The notes: generated from the letters alone by a model not told the origin. Positions 40,335 to 54,825 are shown, counted from the stretch's first letter. The stretch: DNA of 64,000 nucleotides from Serilophus lunatus (GCA_013399895.1 VXBA01003761.1:111423-175422), one strand, 5' to 3'. Translations and numbers: made by a program.

Positions 40335-42860
40335 AAGCAGGTTGGGAAAATGACTGGAAATCAGCTTCATATCACTAAAAACTAGAAGAAACATATTGCA
40401 TAGGACAGTAGTCAGCAGTTTCCTGGATGATCTGCTGAACTATATTCTTCTTTTCCAGATTGGAATGTAGCACTGCAGGAGGTTCTTTGTAGCACCCAAG
40501 ACATCTTGTCACTCAAATTTCAGGATTTCATTGATTCACATATGTCTATGATCTACCTAGCAGAGAAAGGTTGGGAGGCTTAGAGCAACCTGCAGTTACT
40601 CACTAGTATTTGCATGCCCCAGAAAACATTTAAAATTCTCTGCATGTCATAAGTGAGAAAAGTGAATGACACAAGCAGTGTCTCTTCTCTGTAATGGACA
40701 GCAACTACACTGAAAGTGCTGTCTTCTGCTAATGCATGACTGTGGTCCATCTGGCACCTGTGAGACAGACTGATGGCTCCTGGCTTAGGACCACCAGAGA
40801 TCTGAAGTCAAGGCAACACTCAGCCTAAGTGCTTGAAAGCACTGAAAACATGCGATATCCTCACTGCCACATATTACTTAATCTTTTCTAAACAGCAGAA
40901 ATAACCCCTCCTCACTCTCAGAACAGCCTTGTAAAAAGCCATTCAGAGAGCAGATGCTACCTTAGAAATAGCTGGAATTTGCCTATGTGCCAGACAAGCT
41001 CCACTTGGACATCCTGCCTCCCACAGACAGAGCCAACATTTTTGAAGCTGATTTCCAGTCCTTTTCCCAATCTGCAACTAAAAAAAAAAAAACAGAACCA
41101 AAACCCTCCAAAAATGGAGTAGAGCTGGAGGGTAGCAAATAAATTGGGGGTTTTACTATTTTGAAAGCCTTTTTCTAGCTTCTCCTTTCTTCGGTTCATC
41201 AATAGGGAGCTTCTTAACTCCAAAGGAACAACTTTTGTCCTGCTGAAAAGTTTGAGTCAACAGGAAAAGTTCTCTACTCTATGATTCCTTTCCAGAAAAA
41301 TCTCACAGCCCTCAGCATTGACAATTTTGCTCAATAAAGATCAATAAATCCTTTATGAAAGTCTTTCAGCACTGAGATTTTTGTGGAGAATTTCAGACTA
41401 TTTCTCTTTCTAAGGTATTTTCATCACCTATTATTATTTGCACCATAAAAAGATCTAATTTAATAATTTAGCTTAAAAACTCGAGCAAGAGACCTCAAAG
41501 ACATGTCACCAGGCTGGAGAAGATGTGGCAATAATGGCATAATTGGCATGCTGTTGCTGAAAAACTTGTTTGAGCAGAGAAGAATCCCATGAAACTTCTG
41601 ATTAAAAACTCTTCCTGCTTTTACAGCCAAATCAATCTCAATAAACGCCCTGCACATAAGATTGTGCGTTTCTGTAGTTTTCATGTGCTGAAATAGACAA
41701 TATGAAGCTGAACTTAAAATAGTGACTTTTTCCTACTTCTCAAGAATGATCTTGTGATTATCTCTTGTTCTTTGACTCCAAGATCTGTGTAGCAGTTCAC
41801 AGTGCTTAATATGTGCTATTGCCCTGAAAGAGTTATCTAAATTTTACCCCAAAAGGCATGAAAATCAATCTTCATAACATAATGTGAAAGCAATCCAGAG
41901 GGAAGTGGAAGATAGTTTCAGAAAGGTGTGAAGGACACTCAGGAGGCTAGCAGTGATTTTGTGATTATATTGCATCTCTTTTTTAACAAGGTACCTAAGA
42001 ACAGTTCTCATTGCTCAGCAAGGGAGGCAGAACAATATCAAAAGGAAATAATAATTACTGGAAGGATTAACTCAGTTTGCTGGTTTATATCTTAAATAAG
42101 GAACAGTGGGTGTTCCATTATCACTGCAAAAGTAGGAAAAAGAAAGAAAATATTTTTTTCCACTGCAGCAGATTGCCTGGTAGTATTTTTATCTTGCTAA
42201 ATACAACAGCCTTTCTCACACAGAACAGTGTTAGCAATACAATGCCAAAGTCAGTGCTCTATTTTATTCAGAATCATACCAAGCAAAAAATGATAGGGCA
42301 GAAAAGTACATCATGTGTAGAATATATTTAAATGCTTCTAAATTTCAAAGTAGAATTAATATATTTAAGGAAAAGAAAAAAGAGAGAGAGAAAATGAGAA
42401 AGTGGAAATAAATTCAAAGTCGATGAAATATTACCAGATAGAAGTAGAAAACTAAAAAGCATGGATTAAGTTCATAATTTGAGACAGATAAACAAACTGT
42501 AAGGCAATCTTGATGAATATATCTAAACCAATCAATTTTAAAATAGACAAGAGTAAAATAGGATTAATAAAATATAAAATAGAGAATTTAGTACTGTGTT
42601 ATGATATTATGAAGAAAATACTTACAAGGATATAAATTTCAGATTCCTCAGCTATGTTTAGTTATCATTAGAGCCTTGAAAACCTTTTGTTTCAAGACCT
42701 GTAATTGTGATCATGGAAAAGATGTATAGGAGAAAAACTGATTATAATTATAATGAATCTTCCATTAGTTGCACCAGAAATTAAATACACAAAATACACA
42801 TAACTAGAAGAAGGTCCCTGACGGACTGACTACCAGTGAAATAAACTGAAATCTTAGTGT

Positions 42861-42970
42861 CATAGAATGATTTAAGTTGGAAAAGACCTCGAAAAATCTT
42901 TGAATCCAACCATAAACCTAACACTGCCATAAACCGTGTCCATAAGGGACAAATCTCCAGTAAGCTTTCC
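42861..42970 (-). mobile_element. CR1 LINE 3' fragment, older and diverged
   Basis: The plus strand reads CATAGAATGATTTAAGTTGG, AAAAGACCTCGAAAAATC, then ATCCAACCATAAACCTAACA and CACTGCCATAAACCGTGTCC. This matches the reverse complement of another CR1 subfamily 3' end. Mutations and the short length suggest an older insertion; the right boundary is approximate. Confidence 0.8.
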
Positions 42971-45900
42971 TCGGTTGCATGCTGCTAAGTTTTGGGGCAG
43001 ATAAAGAATGTCAGATTGGAAAATACAAGAAGCTGACAGTCTTTAAAAAGGAGGTGGTGGTGGTTTAAGAAGTGGCATCAGACTTTTAAGAACATTTTTA
43101 TGCAGAGTTCAAATTTCTAGTCGTTAAAACCAGAACTTTGCCATTGCCTCACAAATCCTACCCAGTCTGTTCAGACTTATTTGGGAACAAAGGGAAGAAA
43201 GTCCTCATTTCTGTGATACAAAAGTATATGCCTACTCTTAGAATCTCTTGCTGATGGACATTTGAGGTGAATGCTGGCTGCCTAAGGGAATAGACAGTAA
43301 TATATAACATTAAGATTTTTCTGAGGACAACCTGAATATAGGTCACATGGTGCATTTTCATTATATTTGTCATATTTTGGTAAGCAAGGAATCTTAAAGG
43401 TAAAGCCTGGTAGTTTTCAGCAGTGAACAGATGCCTTCATTCTTTCCTGTTTTCTTCAAAAATGTGTTTTATAGAGTGCTGCACTGTAGTTTAGATAGTA
43501 TATATTGGCCTAACTATAAAAACATACTGTATACATGTGATGTATCATTTAAACAGTATACTGTTAATTTCTAAGAGTTTAAAATTAAAAAGATATTCTA
43601 TGACACATTGCATAGAGAATCAGCTCTAGGTCCTCATGAATGTATTAATGCCCAACATCCTCTTGTTCCGAGAGTGTATAGGCATCTTGAGCCCCACTAA
43701 AGATGTGTGTTGTCTCATCTACAGACACAGAGTGATAAAACATGCATTTCTGATAAAAGAAGTAGTTTCCTGGGATCAAGTGCAGACAAATAAAAGCTAG
43801 TGTTATCCTTCAAAACACATAATGTATTAGAGACTGAACTGTAGATAGTTAACCAGCTAGGAAAAAACAACCAACCAACCAAATATTTCCCCCTTTTTTT
43901 CTGCAAAGAGCCTGTATTTGCTATTCATGCCAAATTGTGATGAGCTCAATGAAACTTGGAATATGATTTAGTTAAGAAAACAACTTTTATTGATCTTTGC
44001 AGTTTTTTATCTCTGCATAATAATAATATTTTACTTTTTCCTGTTGCAGGGAAGGTTTCCTATACACACATACACAGGGTTCACAAGTACAACAACAGCA
44101 AATTAGGCAACAGTTCAACATAAACTTGCATTAGGTAGTAAGTAATATCATTCAAGGTAATCAATTTAACTATTTAATAAAATTAAGTAGAACTGTGCTC
44201 ATGGGAGATCAGACCCTCTGAAATGCACACTGATTACCGCTGCTGCTCTTCCTCTTCCAAAATGTCTATGCCTTCCCTGCTAAGTGGTGTCTGTTCCCTA
44301 CCTTTTATTCCTTCCTCTAACATGTTCTACCTTGATAGGATACTGTGGAGTTCCTCTACCAGACTACAGTAGAAGTTGTCATTTTAAATTGAATATTCTC
44401 TCAGAAAGTTTTGCTTTGTATTGATTGATCTTAGTATCAACCTTTTCTCTTCCAGACGTTTCCCATCATCTCAGCACTCTAAGTTGAAATGTGAAACCTC
44501 CAAAATTAATTGGACAATCTTTTCTCTACCCTTCAGTTCTTAGTCACAGGTGTCACTCACCACCAGGTTTTGCTTCAGGAAGATTAAGTCTTCAGCTTTC
44601 CCAACCTTGCTTTTTAATGAGAAAGCCAGAAAAAAAAAAAAAAAACAAACTTGTGCTAGGCCACCAAAACCCTGCCTCTGCTTTTGTTTTATGTCCACAT
44701 TCAGAAGAGACTGTACAAACATGTTTCTGGTAAGATAAGATCTACTTTCTTTTGAGGATCTGTGAGCAAGGTCACAATTGCTTGCTATGGGGTTTTTTTC
44801 CAAATATTTTCTTGGCCATTTTCTAATTCAGTCAGGTAAAACATTTGATTTTGGGCTGAATTTCCTTCACCTTCGGACAGTATGGTACTCAAGGCTCGCA
44901 AAAATCTGCATCCTCACCTAATTGCTACTGCTGGCTTTGTAACACACATTCACACTACCACATCAAAGAATTCTTTCATCTTTGTGTCAAATGCTATCAA
45001 TGAGCTAGTGGCTGTCACGTTGGAGCTATATTGGAGGAGATAGATTTATCTGTTCTATAGGAAAGTGTCAGATCTTTTGAACTTTACTGGAAGGGAAGAC
45101 AATATTGAGTAGTAGAGTCAGTTTAATATCTGTACATTTGAAAAGTGTACATTTGTCATGGGAAAACCAAATAGTTACTTCTCAGTTTGTTGCTTCTTCC
45201 ACCATTCAGCTTCTCCAGTCCAGCAGAACCCAGCACTCTGAAAGGGTGCTCTTTGGCACAGAAAACAACAGCACAGCTGAAGGAACAGAGCCTTTTCACT
45301 GGAAGAAACATCTGTGAGCAGTGACGGGAGACAATGTTCGAATTTGTGAAGGAGGGATTGCAAAAGCAATGGTATTGAGATTGAGACAATAATCTTGTTT
45401 TTTCACAGTTCATTTCATAATCAGAATTTTCCCTGATCTTGAATAGGAGAGTTTAATCTTATCTTGCTTGGCGCTTGGTTAGCTTTGAATTATTTATACT
45501 CAGTTATGCAAAAAGCTTCTCTTGATATCCAAGCACACTACACAACACATCTTGCAACAGGAGTAAAATGTTTCCTCTCCTGAGCACTTACACTTCCTAG
45601 ATAACAAATCAACAAGAAATTCCTTTACACTCTCAGAGATAGGTGTTATGTTAACAACTTGTGTAAATTTTTGAAGTCTACAAAAACAGCAGCAAAGATT
45701 TACATGATGACTTTGTTTGAGACAGAGGTCCTGACAAAGATGTTCTTCTGCCAGAACAGAAAGCTAAGTCCTGGAATTGTAGAAAACATCATCAGGAAGG
45801 ACCTTGAAAATTCATCTGGTCCATCTCTAAACCACTGCTGGCAGAGATTTTGTTGAATATGGAAGATGGTAAAATAGATCAAGATTGGCAAATACTTCAG

Positions 45901-48797
45901 CTGTCCCTTGAAAGGATCTTTGCTCTAATCCTGACAGTGTGAGGTATATCTGATATTGTACAACATTTTTAGTACAGCCAAATGGTGGACAAGTGATGCA
46001 GCTCATTTGAAGTACAAGAAGCTAAGATGAAAGTGCCAGCTTAGAATTCCCCATAGAAAAGGGAAAACTGTGCTCTAATATTAAACTTCACCTACAATTA
46101 TCACTTAGTGTCTGAAGAAGTCTACATTATTTGTGTGCATTGTACCACGGCCTAGGATAGGAAGATAACGGCTGATGGTTGTCGCAATGCCATGATATTC
46201 CTTCTGACAACAGTTTGGCAGTTGGTACCTCTGTGACTACCTGAAATTATCATATTGTTCTTCTGTCTGTATTCTTCTGTTTTTCGTATCATGCTGTAAG
46301 CGTAAGCTTGACATTGATCATTATTTTATTCTGTGTTTGTACAAACACCAGTATAAGGTTTTCTGGAGTGTGTTGGACTACACATAATGATTCTTCTTGT
46401 CTAAAGTTTAATACATAGAAAATAAAATTGTATAAAATACAACATGGTCATAAAACAAAAGACTAAAACACAAATAATCCAGCAGTCTGGATCTAATTAC
46501 CTAACGCATTGATAGCATAAAATAATGTCTTCAACAGCTGTGATTTTCAACAGAACAGCCTTTGAGCAGTTTCAAAGTCACAATGTAGCATTCCCACCCA
46601 ATCCAATTCTAAAGGGAACTGGAACATTCTTCCTTGCAAAGAAAAAATTAAAATGAGACATAACCATAGACCTTCCATGAACAAATTAAAATTCCAGCAG
46701 AAATATTGATCCCCACAAAATGTTTGCTACTTTCTCTAACAGAAGGTGTTTAGATTCTAAACCTTTTATTTAACTGTTCTATAGGGCTGTATTTTATGAA
46801 ACAATTAGTTTGAAAAGAGTGTGCTATTAGCCTTGTGACTCGAGTTCTGTGCAGCTGTATGACAACCTCAGACATTACAGCTTTATGGCAGCAGGATGAT
46901 GAGCACGGTCGTATCACTGACAATAACTGGACATTGTATTCTCTGTTTTGAATCTGAGTCATTTTGACATTTAACCATTGCTTTAAATTGGTTTCAAGTG
47001 AGACTCTTGTGTGTTATTTTTTTGCTTTGTCACTTTACAGTTCTTCAGCTTTCATTGCACTTTATATAAACTCAGCCATTATGCTCTGAATTTAGCTACC
47101 TGAATCCATACTAATTGCAGGCATTTTTCTTAGGCTTTTCGTCTGGTTTTTGGGCTTTTAGTACAAGATGGTCTTTTCAGCAGCTGGCCATTTAATAATG
47201 ATGTTTTCTGAAACTCACCGACAATTTTAAATCCTTCATTTAAGCTTAAAGCTTTTTGAAACAGGAGATGTAGAAATCAATTTTAAGTTACAACTTCAAA
47301 TTGGAAGTTTAACTCCTGAAGACGGACGCTATATTCTCTAGTACATAAGATTTCCATTGAGCTTTGTAGTTATGACACTATAGCAGACTAAAGCCTTATG
47401 ACTCAGGCAAAGAAGTGGGACTTTAGCACTTCTTTGGCATTAAGTAGGTACATAAGCACTGCAGAGAATCAGGTTCTGGCCGTGGAGAATTAAGCCAAAG
47501 TGTGTTGCTATGTCTCATTTTCTGCAAATGAGACTACATTACTGAGGCACAACATGTCCAGCATGTCACACTGATCTTCACAAAGGGGTGTTTGAGCTCT
47601 GCAGATTCAGAATGTTCAGTCAAAAGCTCTTTGGAAATACGTATTTACTTTAAATGTAGTCACATACCACAAAAATAAAGCCAAGTTCTTTAGAAGTTCA
47701 GTACACTGAACAATTCTAAAAGTATTTCTAAAATTGTAGCAAACTCAACTTTCTAAGTTCTAAATAATCAAATACAACTGCCATATCACTTGGCAGAACC
47801 AACTTCTAGCTTCTAACGCATTCATTTTTATCCTTTCCTCTGCATCTTCCACCACAGTGTAGGCAAATATGTTATTAATCTTTGGTAGTAGTAATATCTC
47901 TCCTGCGGCAGCTCTTTTCCAAATGACTCTTTTTTCGTATTTCACTTTCACCTCTTAAATATGATTGAAATTTTACCTGGGCACCATCAACCAAATCCAG
48001 CAGGAAAGACACTCTTTACAGTCTATTGCTAATATATTCATTACTTGTGATATTTACTGAGAATTTGCAATGAACTTTTACCAGTAATGAATATTCCCCT
48101 CACTATTCTCCTGCCATTCTTGTGAACTTACTGCTATTGCTGAATTGAACATGAGGAAAAATTTACTCCTTTGCTCTCCTTATATTAGAACTGGATACAC
48201 ATATTCAGGAGAGGATAGTTGATACGACAATAGGAAATATTCAAGATGGAGGGAGTCAAGTTCCCTTGCTTCAGCAGTATTAACCAAAATTAAATTATTT
48301 TCCTTTTATCTGAATTGACTACACAATTACTATAGTATCTTGATTAAAAATGCTTTTTAAATGTTTGAAAAAAATATTATACTTCTACACCATTTAAAAA
48401 TCTAGCTTTGATAAGAGGTAATGATGCTGCTAGTGATGGGACCTAGTATTCTATCCAACCCACAAAGCAATAAAAATCAAGAAATGAAAACATATTGTCC
48501 TATATCTTCATCTAGAATACAAGCTCTAGGCAAAAAAAAAGAACTCTGTTCCCTGGATTTTCCTAGCTGTCACTGTGCTTTAGCTAAGAGAAAAAATGAG
48601 ATAAATACAACATGGTTTCACCAGAAGTTGTTTGCACATGACTAGCCAGATAGTTCTTCTTGATGACAAACTTATTTTGTACATGGTAGACTTAGCCTAA
48701 ATTATTATTTTCTCGATTTCAGTGAGGTGATATACAAGAAATTATAAACAAAGCTGAACAATTTGATGATTAACTGACAAAATGCAAGCTGGGCAAC

Positions 48798-49393
48798 TGT
48801 GCTGGTTTTGGCTGGAATAGAGTAAATTTTCTTCATAGCAGCTAGTATGGGGCTATATTTGGGATTTGTGCTGGAAGCAGGACTGGTAACACAGAGATAT
48901 TTTAGTTATTGCTGGGCAGCGTTTACAAAGAGCCAAGGTCTTTTCTGCTCCTCATCCTACCCCACCAGTAAGGAGGCTGGGAATGCACAAGGAATTGGAA
49001 AGGGACACTGCCAGGACAACTGACCCCAAGCGACCACAGGGATATCCAATATCATATGATGTCATGCTTAGTGTATAAAGGTGAGGGAAGAAGAATTAAG
49101 GAAAAAAACATTCAGTAGGATGGTATTTGCCTTCCCAAGTCACTATTACATGTGTTGGAGACCTGCTTTCTTGAAAATGGTTGAACACCTGCCTGCCCAT
49201 GGGAAGCAGCAAATGAATTCTTTGTTTTGCTTTGCTTTTGTGTGCAGTTTTTACTTTCCCTATTAAACTACTTTTATCTCAACCCATGTGTTTTCTTACT
49301 TCTCTTATTCCAATTTTCTCCCCCATCCCACTGGTGGGGAGTGAGTGAGAGGCTATGTGGGGCTGAGTTGTTGGCTGGGGTTAAATCATGACA
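48798..49393 (+). mobile_element. Solo LTR, avian ERV, with probable 5-bp target duplication
   Basis: A complete 596-bp LTR from TGTGCTGGTTTTGGCTGG to GGGGTTAAATCATGACA, with TG...CA ends. It has a TATAAAG at 49074-49080 and a late ATTAAA at 49262-49267, followed by the CTTTTATCTCAACCCATGTG block and a GGGGAGTGAGTGAGAGG segment, giving plus orientation. Flanks are GCAAC (48793-48797) and GTAAC (49394-49398), a likely 5-bp target duplication with one change. A 5-bp duplication fits an ERVL-type integrase. No internal viral genes remain. The 61-codon open frame inside it is not a gene. Confidence 0.85.
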
Positions 49394-52300
49394 GTAACAC
49401 AGGAAAAAATGTTATCCAGAAATGAGAATTATGAGGCTGGCAGGGGTTAACTGCAAAGAAGATTAAGTCTGGAAATGATCCAACTGAATACTTACACGAA
49501 ATAATCAGTGGTCTTGATACCTGGCATGGAGCTGCTCAGAATGGCAATAATTCAAAACCTTGGGTAAAGTATTGAAGAATAGGAGCATTGCAAGGAAAGA
49601 AGTGCATGATCATCTTTGAGATTATGAATAATAGAAATGGACCAAGATTCAGCCACGTAAAAGGTAATGTACATAGGAACACGAAAAATTTCTAATGCAG
49701 ATTGGAGATCATCAGTGGAAATTAGTGAGCAGGGCATGGGTGGGCTAACTGCTCACAGAGTGACAGAACTGTCCATATGATACATCCATGAAAAGGGTGT
49801 ATCTATCTCTAGGCTGTACAGAAGACTTATTTCCAGTAGAGAACAGGAAGTATTTTTTCCAACACAAGGTCCTGGTGCAAACTGTCTTGCAATTCTGTTT
49901 ATAATTTGGGTTATCTGTGTGCAACAAAGACAGGTCCAAATGCAGACAGAGGAGGGGCACAGGAAATGAAAAAGTGTGAGAAATTAGAGGAAAATAATTA
50001 GGGTTTCCTTACAAATCAAAGAGTGAGAGAGGACAGTTTTGCTGTCTATCAAAGCACTGCAGTAATCCTGGAGAGAGAAGAACAGTGTGAAGCAACAAAA
50101 AAAAAAATTAATAAAACAGAAATCTAGTAATAATTTAAGAAATATTTAGTAAGGAAAAGAGATGTTTCTAGCCATTCAAATAACAAAGTTCTGGGAGATC
50201 TTTCTAACAAAAACTGAACATAGAGAACTAATGTAGCTATCAAAAATAGTATGTACTACAGCCTTTAAAAGAATCAGTGTATGATAATGATTCATTATAC
50301 TGTCTGTAATAAGTGCAGACTAAGAGCCTGTAGTTCAATTTGTGACTGGATGGTTAGGAGTGTTCATACAACCTACAGTTTTTAGATCTACTCAATGCAT
50401 CAGCATCTCTTCTCATTAGACATTATGAGTTTTAACTCTGGATCAGTCTGTGGACTTGTAAGGTAGTACATGAGAGCTCTTCACACACAATATCCATGTA
50501 TTTATTTGTTAAGTGGTACACTGAATAAGTTACTTTTTTCTATGATTTACAGAGTGGCACTAAATGGTTTTAAGCCTTTTCTTCCAAAATTTGTGTTTTA
50601 TTCTACATCCATCATTAACATGTAGGAATATAAAGTGACAATACTTTTTTCTGTTCATTTTTATAATTTTAAGAGGCAGCTGTGACATATACAATACATT
50701 AAATGGCTTAGTTTCTACTATTCCTATATATTCATCCACAATTCATCTGTTCCAGTTCTTTCTGGATTGATAAGCATTTTCGTTCTGGAGCAAAATTATA
50801 CCATCTCAAGAAACAAATCCACTTTCTCTTGTTATACATTTTTTTTTGGTAATTCCATATTGAGTCCCATATTGTGGAAAATGGTGGCTCTTATAGCTAC
50901 TAGTGGGAATATGAAAAACAGCTTCATTTTGTATTAAACCCTGTAATATACATTTTCAAAGAGGAGATATTTTCCTGTATTATTTAGGTACTTGGGAAAA
51001 TGCCATCCTGAAAAATATTTTGCGAGTAGTGTAGGAAAACAGTTATTGTTTCAAAAGCAATGGACTCTTCCGAATTAGATGGTTGTGCTAAGCATAGTGT
51101 CTTGAGAGGTATAAAAGATTATGTTAGGAAAATATTTAATGGAGAAAAACACCTTGGAACAAAACAAAACCATGCAAAGAATAATAACGACCTAATAGAA
51201 ATCCATTAATATTTTATGTGATTTTTTTATTAGCTGTTAATAATGGCTGCATTACAGAAATGTTTTCGTTTTCCTGATGGAAAAGGAACAAAGGAGTATG
51301 GAGGCATCTCTGCAATAATTTACTATTGAACTTTGATCATTCTGTTCAAAAACAGGACACACTTTTTTCTTATGGACAAAAAAAAAAAGATAATAATAAT
51401 TCATGGAAACTGCTAACTCAAGAGAGTCCAATTAAAAGTCTTACAAAAGAAGAAGCACAGCTATCTTTTTACCTTAGGGTGTCTAGACATGACTACCAGC
51501 ATGCTTTCCCCCTTGGGTATTTCTCATAGAGTTACCCCAAGGTTTACAAGACTAATTGTGCATGATCAAGATTTTACCTGTGGGGAGGTGTATGAGATTC
51601 TTTCTCTCTTGTTTGTTTACATGGCATGACCTATGGCAAATGACTGAAATTTTATATCTGTACAAGAAAATTACAGCTATGGCATCACAATACACAAATA
51701 GTAAATAATCTGTTCCATTCTCCACACAAACAATGGAGCGTTGTAAACCACACCTCATCAAGCATAGGGAATGGTAGCATTGTTTTAAACACAAGTAAAG
51801 GTGTAACTCACCATTTTAGGCACTTTACATGCATTTAGATATTGACTCCCTACTAGCAAAACAAAACAAGTATCTCTATGTGTCCTGAACATATAGAGCA
51901 GAATATACAAGGTTTTGGTTTGTTATGAACCAAGAAAGCCAAAATAATGGGGTAGTCTATTAAGGCACAATCACTTCCTAATAAAATATATTGGAAACTT
52001 CTGGTGAAGTAATAAACTCAAAATTAAGCACCCATTGTCCAGATAAACAGCAAAATCTATCCCATAGGTAATACTAAGAACATTTCTGTGATAATATACG
52101 AATATCTGCTTCCTAAGAATGCTGTATTCTGTCTGCTTCAAGAGCCAAAATTATTTTAATTGAAATGCATTCACATAATCCCAGTTAAATATAGTCTACA
52201 TTTGAAATTTACATGGAAATGTATCAATAGCGAAGAATTAACACAATTTAGGCAAACTTTTCCATTGCTTTTCAAAAACTTTACAAGATATACTTTCTTA

Positions 52301-52542
52301 TGATCTATTATCTAGGCAGGGAGTAGAAACTCAGAGTAACAGAACAAGCTAAAAGAAAAGTTTCAGAAAGTAAAGGTGATGGCAGAAGTGTATTATAAGA
52401 CTGAGAGAGACAACACAAGTAAAGACAGGCAGGTGTGCAAAGAAACGACTATAAACGAAATGATGTCCATTCATAAACGGAGATATGAAGTTACCTGCCA
52501 TGTACATAAACCCTAGCTGGCGATGCGCTAGACTTGAGCTGT

Positions 52543-53257
52543 GCCTAGAAGGAGATCCCCACGCCTCGGGGTGGATGGCTGGACAAAGGTGGGCTTTCCC
52601 CCTCCTTCCCCAGGCAGCGCACGCCGCAGCAGGCAGCCCCGCTCGAGGATCTACGCCCGCGGCTCCCGGAGGGAGCAGGGATCGGGATCCCGCCCGGGCA
52701 GCGGGGCCGCCGCTCCCGGCGGGGCCGGGCGGGGCGCGGCTCGGTACCGCGGACAGCTCCGCACTCACCGTCCTCGTTCTCGTCGAAGACGGGCGCCCTG
52801 TGGGAGTGGCCGCCCCCCATGTTAGTCCGCGGCCGGCTCCGCATCCCCCGCCGCCAGCATCCCGCGGGGCGCTCCGGAGGCACCCCGGCAACGGGGCAGC
52901 TGCCGCCCGCTGCCTCCCCGGCCCCAGCGCCGGCCCGGCCTGGGGAGCCTCCGGTGGGCTAGCAGTCACCCTGAGATATGAAAGCCATCCGTGTGCCCCT
53001 GGCAGAGACCGCTGCTGGCTGGCGCGCACCGACTTGGCCCGTCTCTCATCGCGGAGGGGCAGGGGAGGGAGGGAGTTAGGGGAGGAGGGAGGGATGGAGC
53101 GGGGGGAGGGAGGAGGCGGAGGTCCTGCGGCTGGTGGCTTTGGTAAGCGGTAAAAGCTGGATCTACCTGGATCCTCGCGGATCCTCCCTCCTCCGCTTTT
53201 CCTCACCGCAGACCTCCACTGGGGAGCGCGGAACCCCCGCCCCTGCCCCGGTGGGGG
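52543..53257 (-). promoter_or_regulatory. STK32B: Duplicate, truncated copy of the STK32B CpG island
   Basis: Identical to the inner part of the island at 54600-55314. It stops abruptly at the N at 53258, beyond which the sequence jumps back to intron 1 DNA (from 53259). The outer 425 bp or so of the island (the equivalent of 55316-55740) is missing. This asymmetry supports a duplicated contig end more than a functional second promoter. Confidence 0.8.
52769..52820 (-). CDS. STK32B: STK32B coding exon 1, duplicate copy (probable assembly artefact)
   Basis: Same 52-nt exon as the copy at 54826-54877, with the same start codon context and the same GTGAG donor. It lies in the left unit of a direct 2,057-bp tandem duplication whose units each end in one N. 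This copy is joined correctly to intron 1 on its left. Its upstream side runs, after the N at 53258, into intron 1 sequence instead of the rest of the promoter, which is what a failed overlap merge or gap fill would produce. If the duplication were real, the gene would have two identical first exons and the inner one would have a truncated promoter. I consider it a false duplicate and would not count it as a separate exon. Confidence 0.85.
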
Positions 53258-53258
53258 N
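53258..53258. other. Single unresolved base at the duplication junction
   Basis: One N follows a GGTGGGGG run and precedes the start of the second unit (TCCATTAAT). A lone N in place of a sized gap often marks a forced join, so sequence continuity here is not reliable. Confidence 0.9.
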
Positions 53259-54825
53259 TCCATTAATATTTTATGTGATTTTTTTATTAGCTGTTAATAA
53301 TGGCTGCATTACAGAAATGTTTTCGTTTTCCTGATGGAAAAGGAACAAAGGAGTATGGAGGCATCTCTGCAATAATTTACTATTGAACTTTGATCATTCT
53401 GTTCAAAAACAGGACACACTTTTTTCTTATGGACAAAAAAAAAAAGATAATAATAATTCATGGAAACTGCTAACTCAAGAGAGTCCAATTAAAAGTCTTA
53501 CAAAAGAAGAAGCACAGCTATCTTTTTACCTTAGGGTGTCTAGACATGACTACCAGCATGCTTTCCCCCTTGGGTATTTCTCATAGAGTTACCCCAAGGT
53601 TTACAAGACTAATTGTGCATGATCAAGATTTTACCTGTGGGGAGGTGTATGAGATTCTTTCTCTCTTGTTTGTTTACATGGCATGACCTATGGCAAATGA
53701 CTGAAATTTTATATCTGTACAAGAAAATTACAGCTATGGCATCACAATACACAAATAGTAAATAATCTGTTCCATTCTCCACACAAACAATGGAGCGTTG
53801 TAAACCACACCTCATCAAGCATAGGGAATGGTAGCATTGTTTTAAACACAAGTAAAGGTGTAACTCACCATTTTAGGCACTTTACATGCATTTAGATATT
53901 GACTCCCTACTAGCAAAACAAAACAAGTATCTCTATGTGTCCTGAACATATAGAGCAGAATATACAAGGTTTTGGTTTGTTATGAACCAAGAAAGCCAAA
54001 ATAATGGGGTAGTCTATTAAGGCACAATCACTTCCTAATAAAATATATTGGAAACTTCTGGTGAAGTAATAAACTCAAAATTAAGCACCCATTGTCCAGA
54101 TAAACAGCAAAATCTATCCCATAGGTAATACTAAGAACATTTCTGTGATAATATACGAATATCTGCTTCCTAAGAATGCTGTATTCTGTCTGCTTCAAGA
54201 GCCAAAATTATTTTAATTGAAATGCATTCACATAATCCCAGTTAAATATAGTCTACATTTGAAATTTACATGGAAATGTATCAATAGCGAAGAATTAACA
54301 CAATTTAGGCAAACTTTTCCATTGCTTTTCAAAAACTTTACAAGATATACTTTCTTATGATCTATTATCTAGGCAGGGAGTAGAAACTCAGAGTAACAGA
54401 ACAAGCTAAAAGAAAAGTTTCAGAAAGTAAAGGTGATGGCAGAAGTGTATTATAAGACTGAGAGAGACAACACAAGTAAAGACAGGCAGGTGTGCAAAGA
54501 AACGACTATAAACGAAATGATGTCCATTCATAAACGGAGATATGAAGTTACCTGCCATGTACATAAACCCTAGCTGGCGATGCGCTAGACTTGAGCTGTG
54601 CCTAGAAGGAGATCCCCACGCCTCGGGGTGGATGGCTGGACAAAGGTGGGCTTTCCCCCTCCTTCCCCAGGCAGCGCACGCCGCAGCAGGCAGCCCCGCT
54701 CGAGGATCTACGCCCGCGGCTCCCGGAGGGAGCAGGGATCGGGATCCCGCCCGGGCAGCGGGGCCGCCGCTCCCGGCGGGGCCGGGCGGGGCGCGGCTCG
54801 GTACCGCGGACAGCTCCGCACTCAC

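Larger units (their letters stand above)
26601..54825 (-). other. STK32B: STK32B intron 1 (as assembled; includes one duplicated block)
   Basis: Measured from the promoter-side exon 1 this intron is 28,225 bp. Without the 2,057-bp duplicate it would be 26,168 bp. It contains a minus-strand CR1 at about 27638-27845, a (T14CC)n minisatellite at 29737-29799, canonical CR1-type tail octamers at 35826-35841, an internally deleted LTR at 39297-39513, a C/T minisatellite at 40265-40334, a minus-strand CR1 fragment at 42861-42970 and a solo LTR with probable target duplications at 48798-49393. A GC-richer segment at 37780-38110 looks like a degraded repeat of unknown class. No other exon is supported. 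Confidence 0.8.

Noticed and set aside
51326..53851. Repeated pairs of 67- and 80-codon frames at 51326/53383 and 51552/53609
   Set aside because: They are duplicated only because the 2-kb block is duplicated. They show no domains and lie in intron 1.
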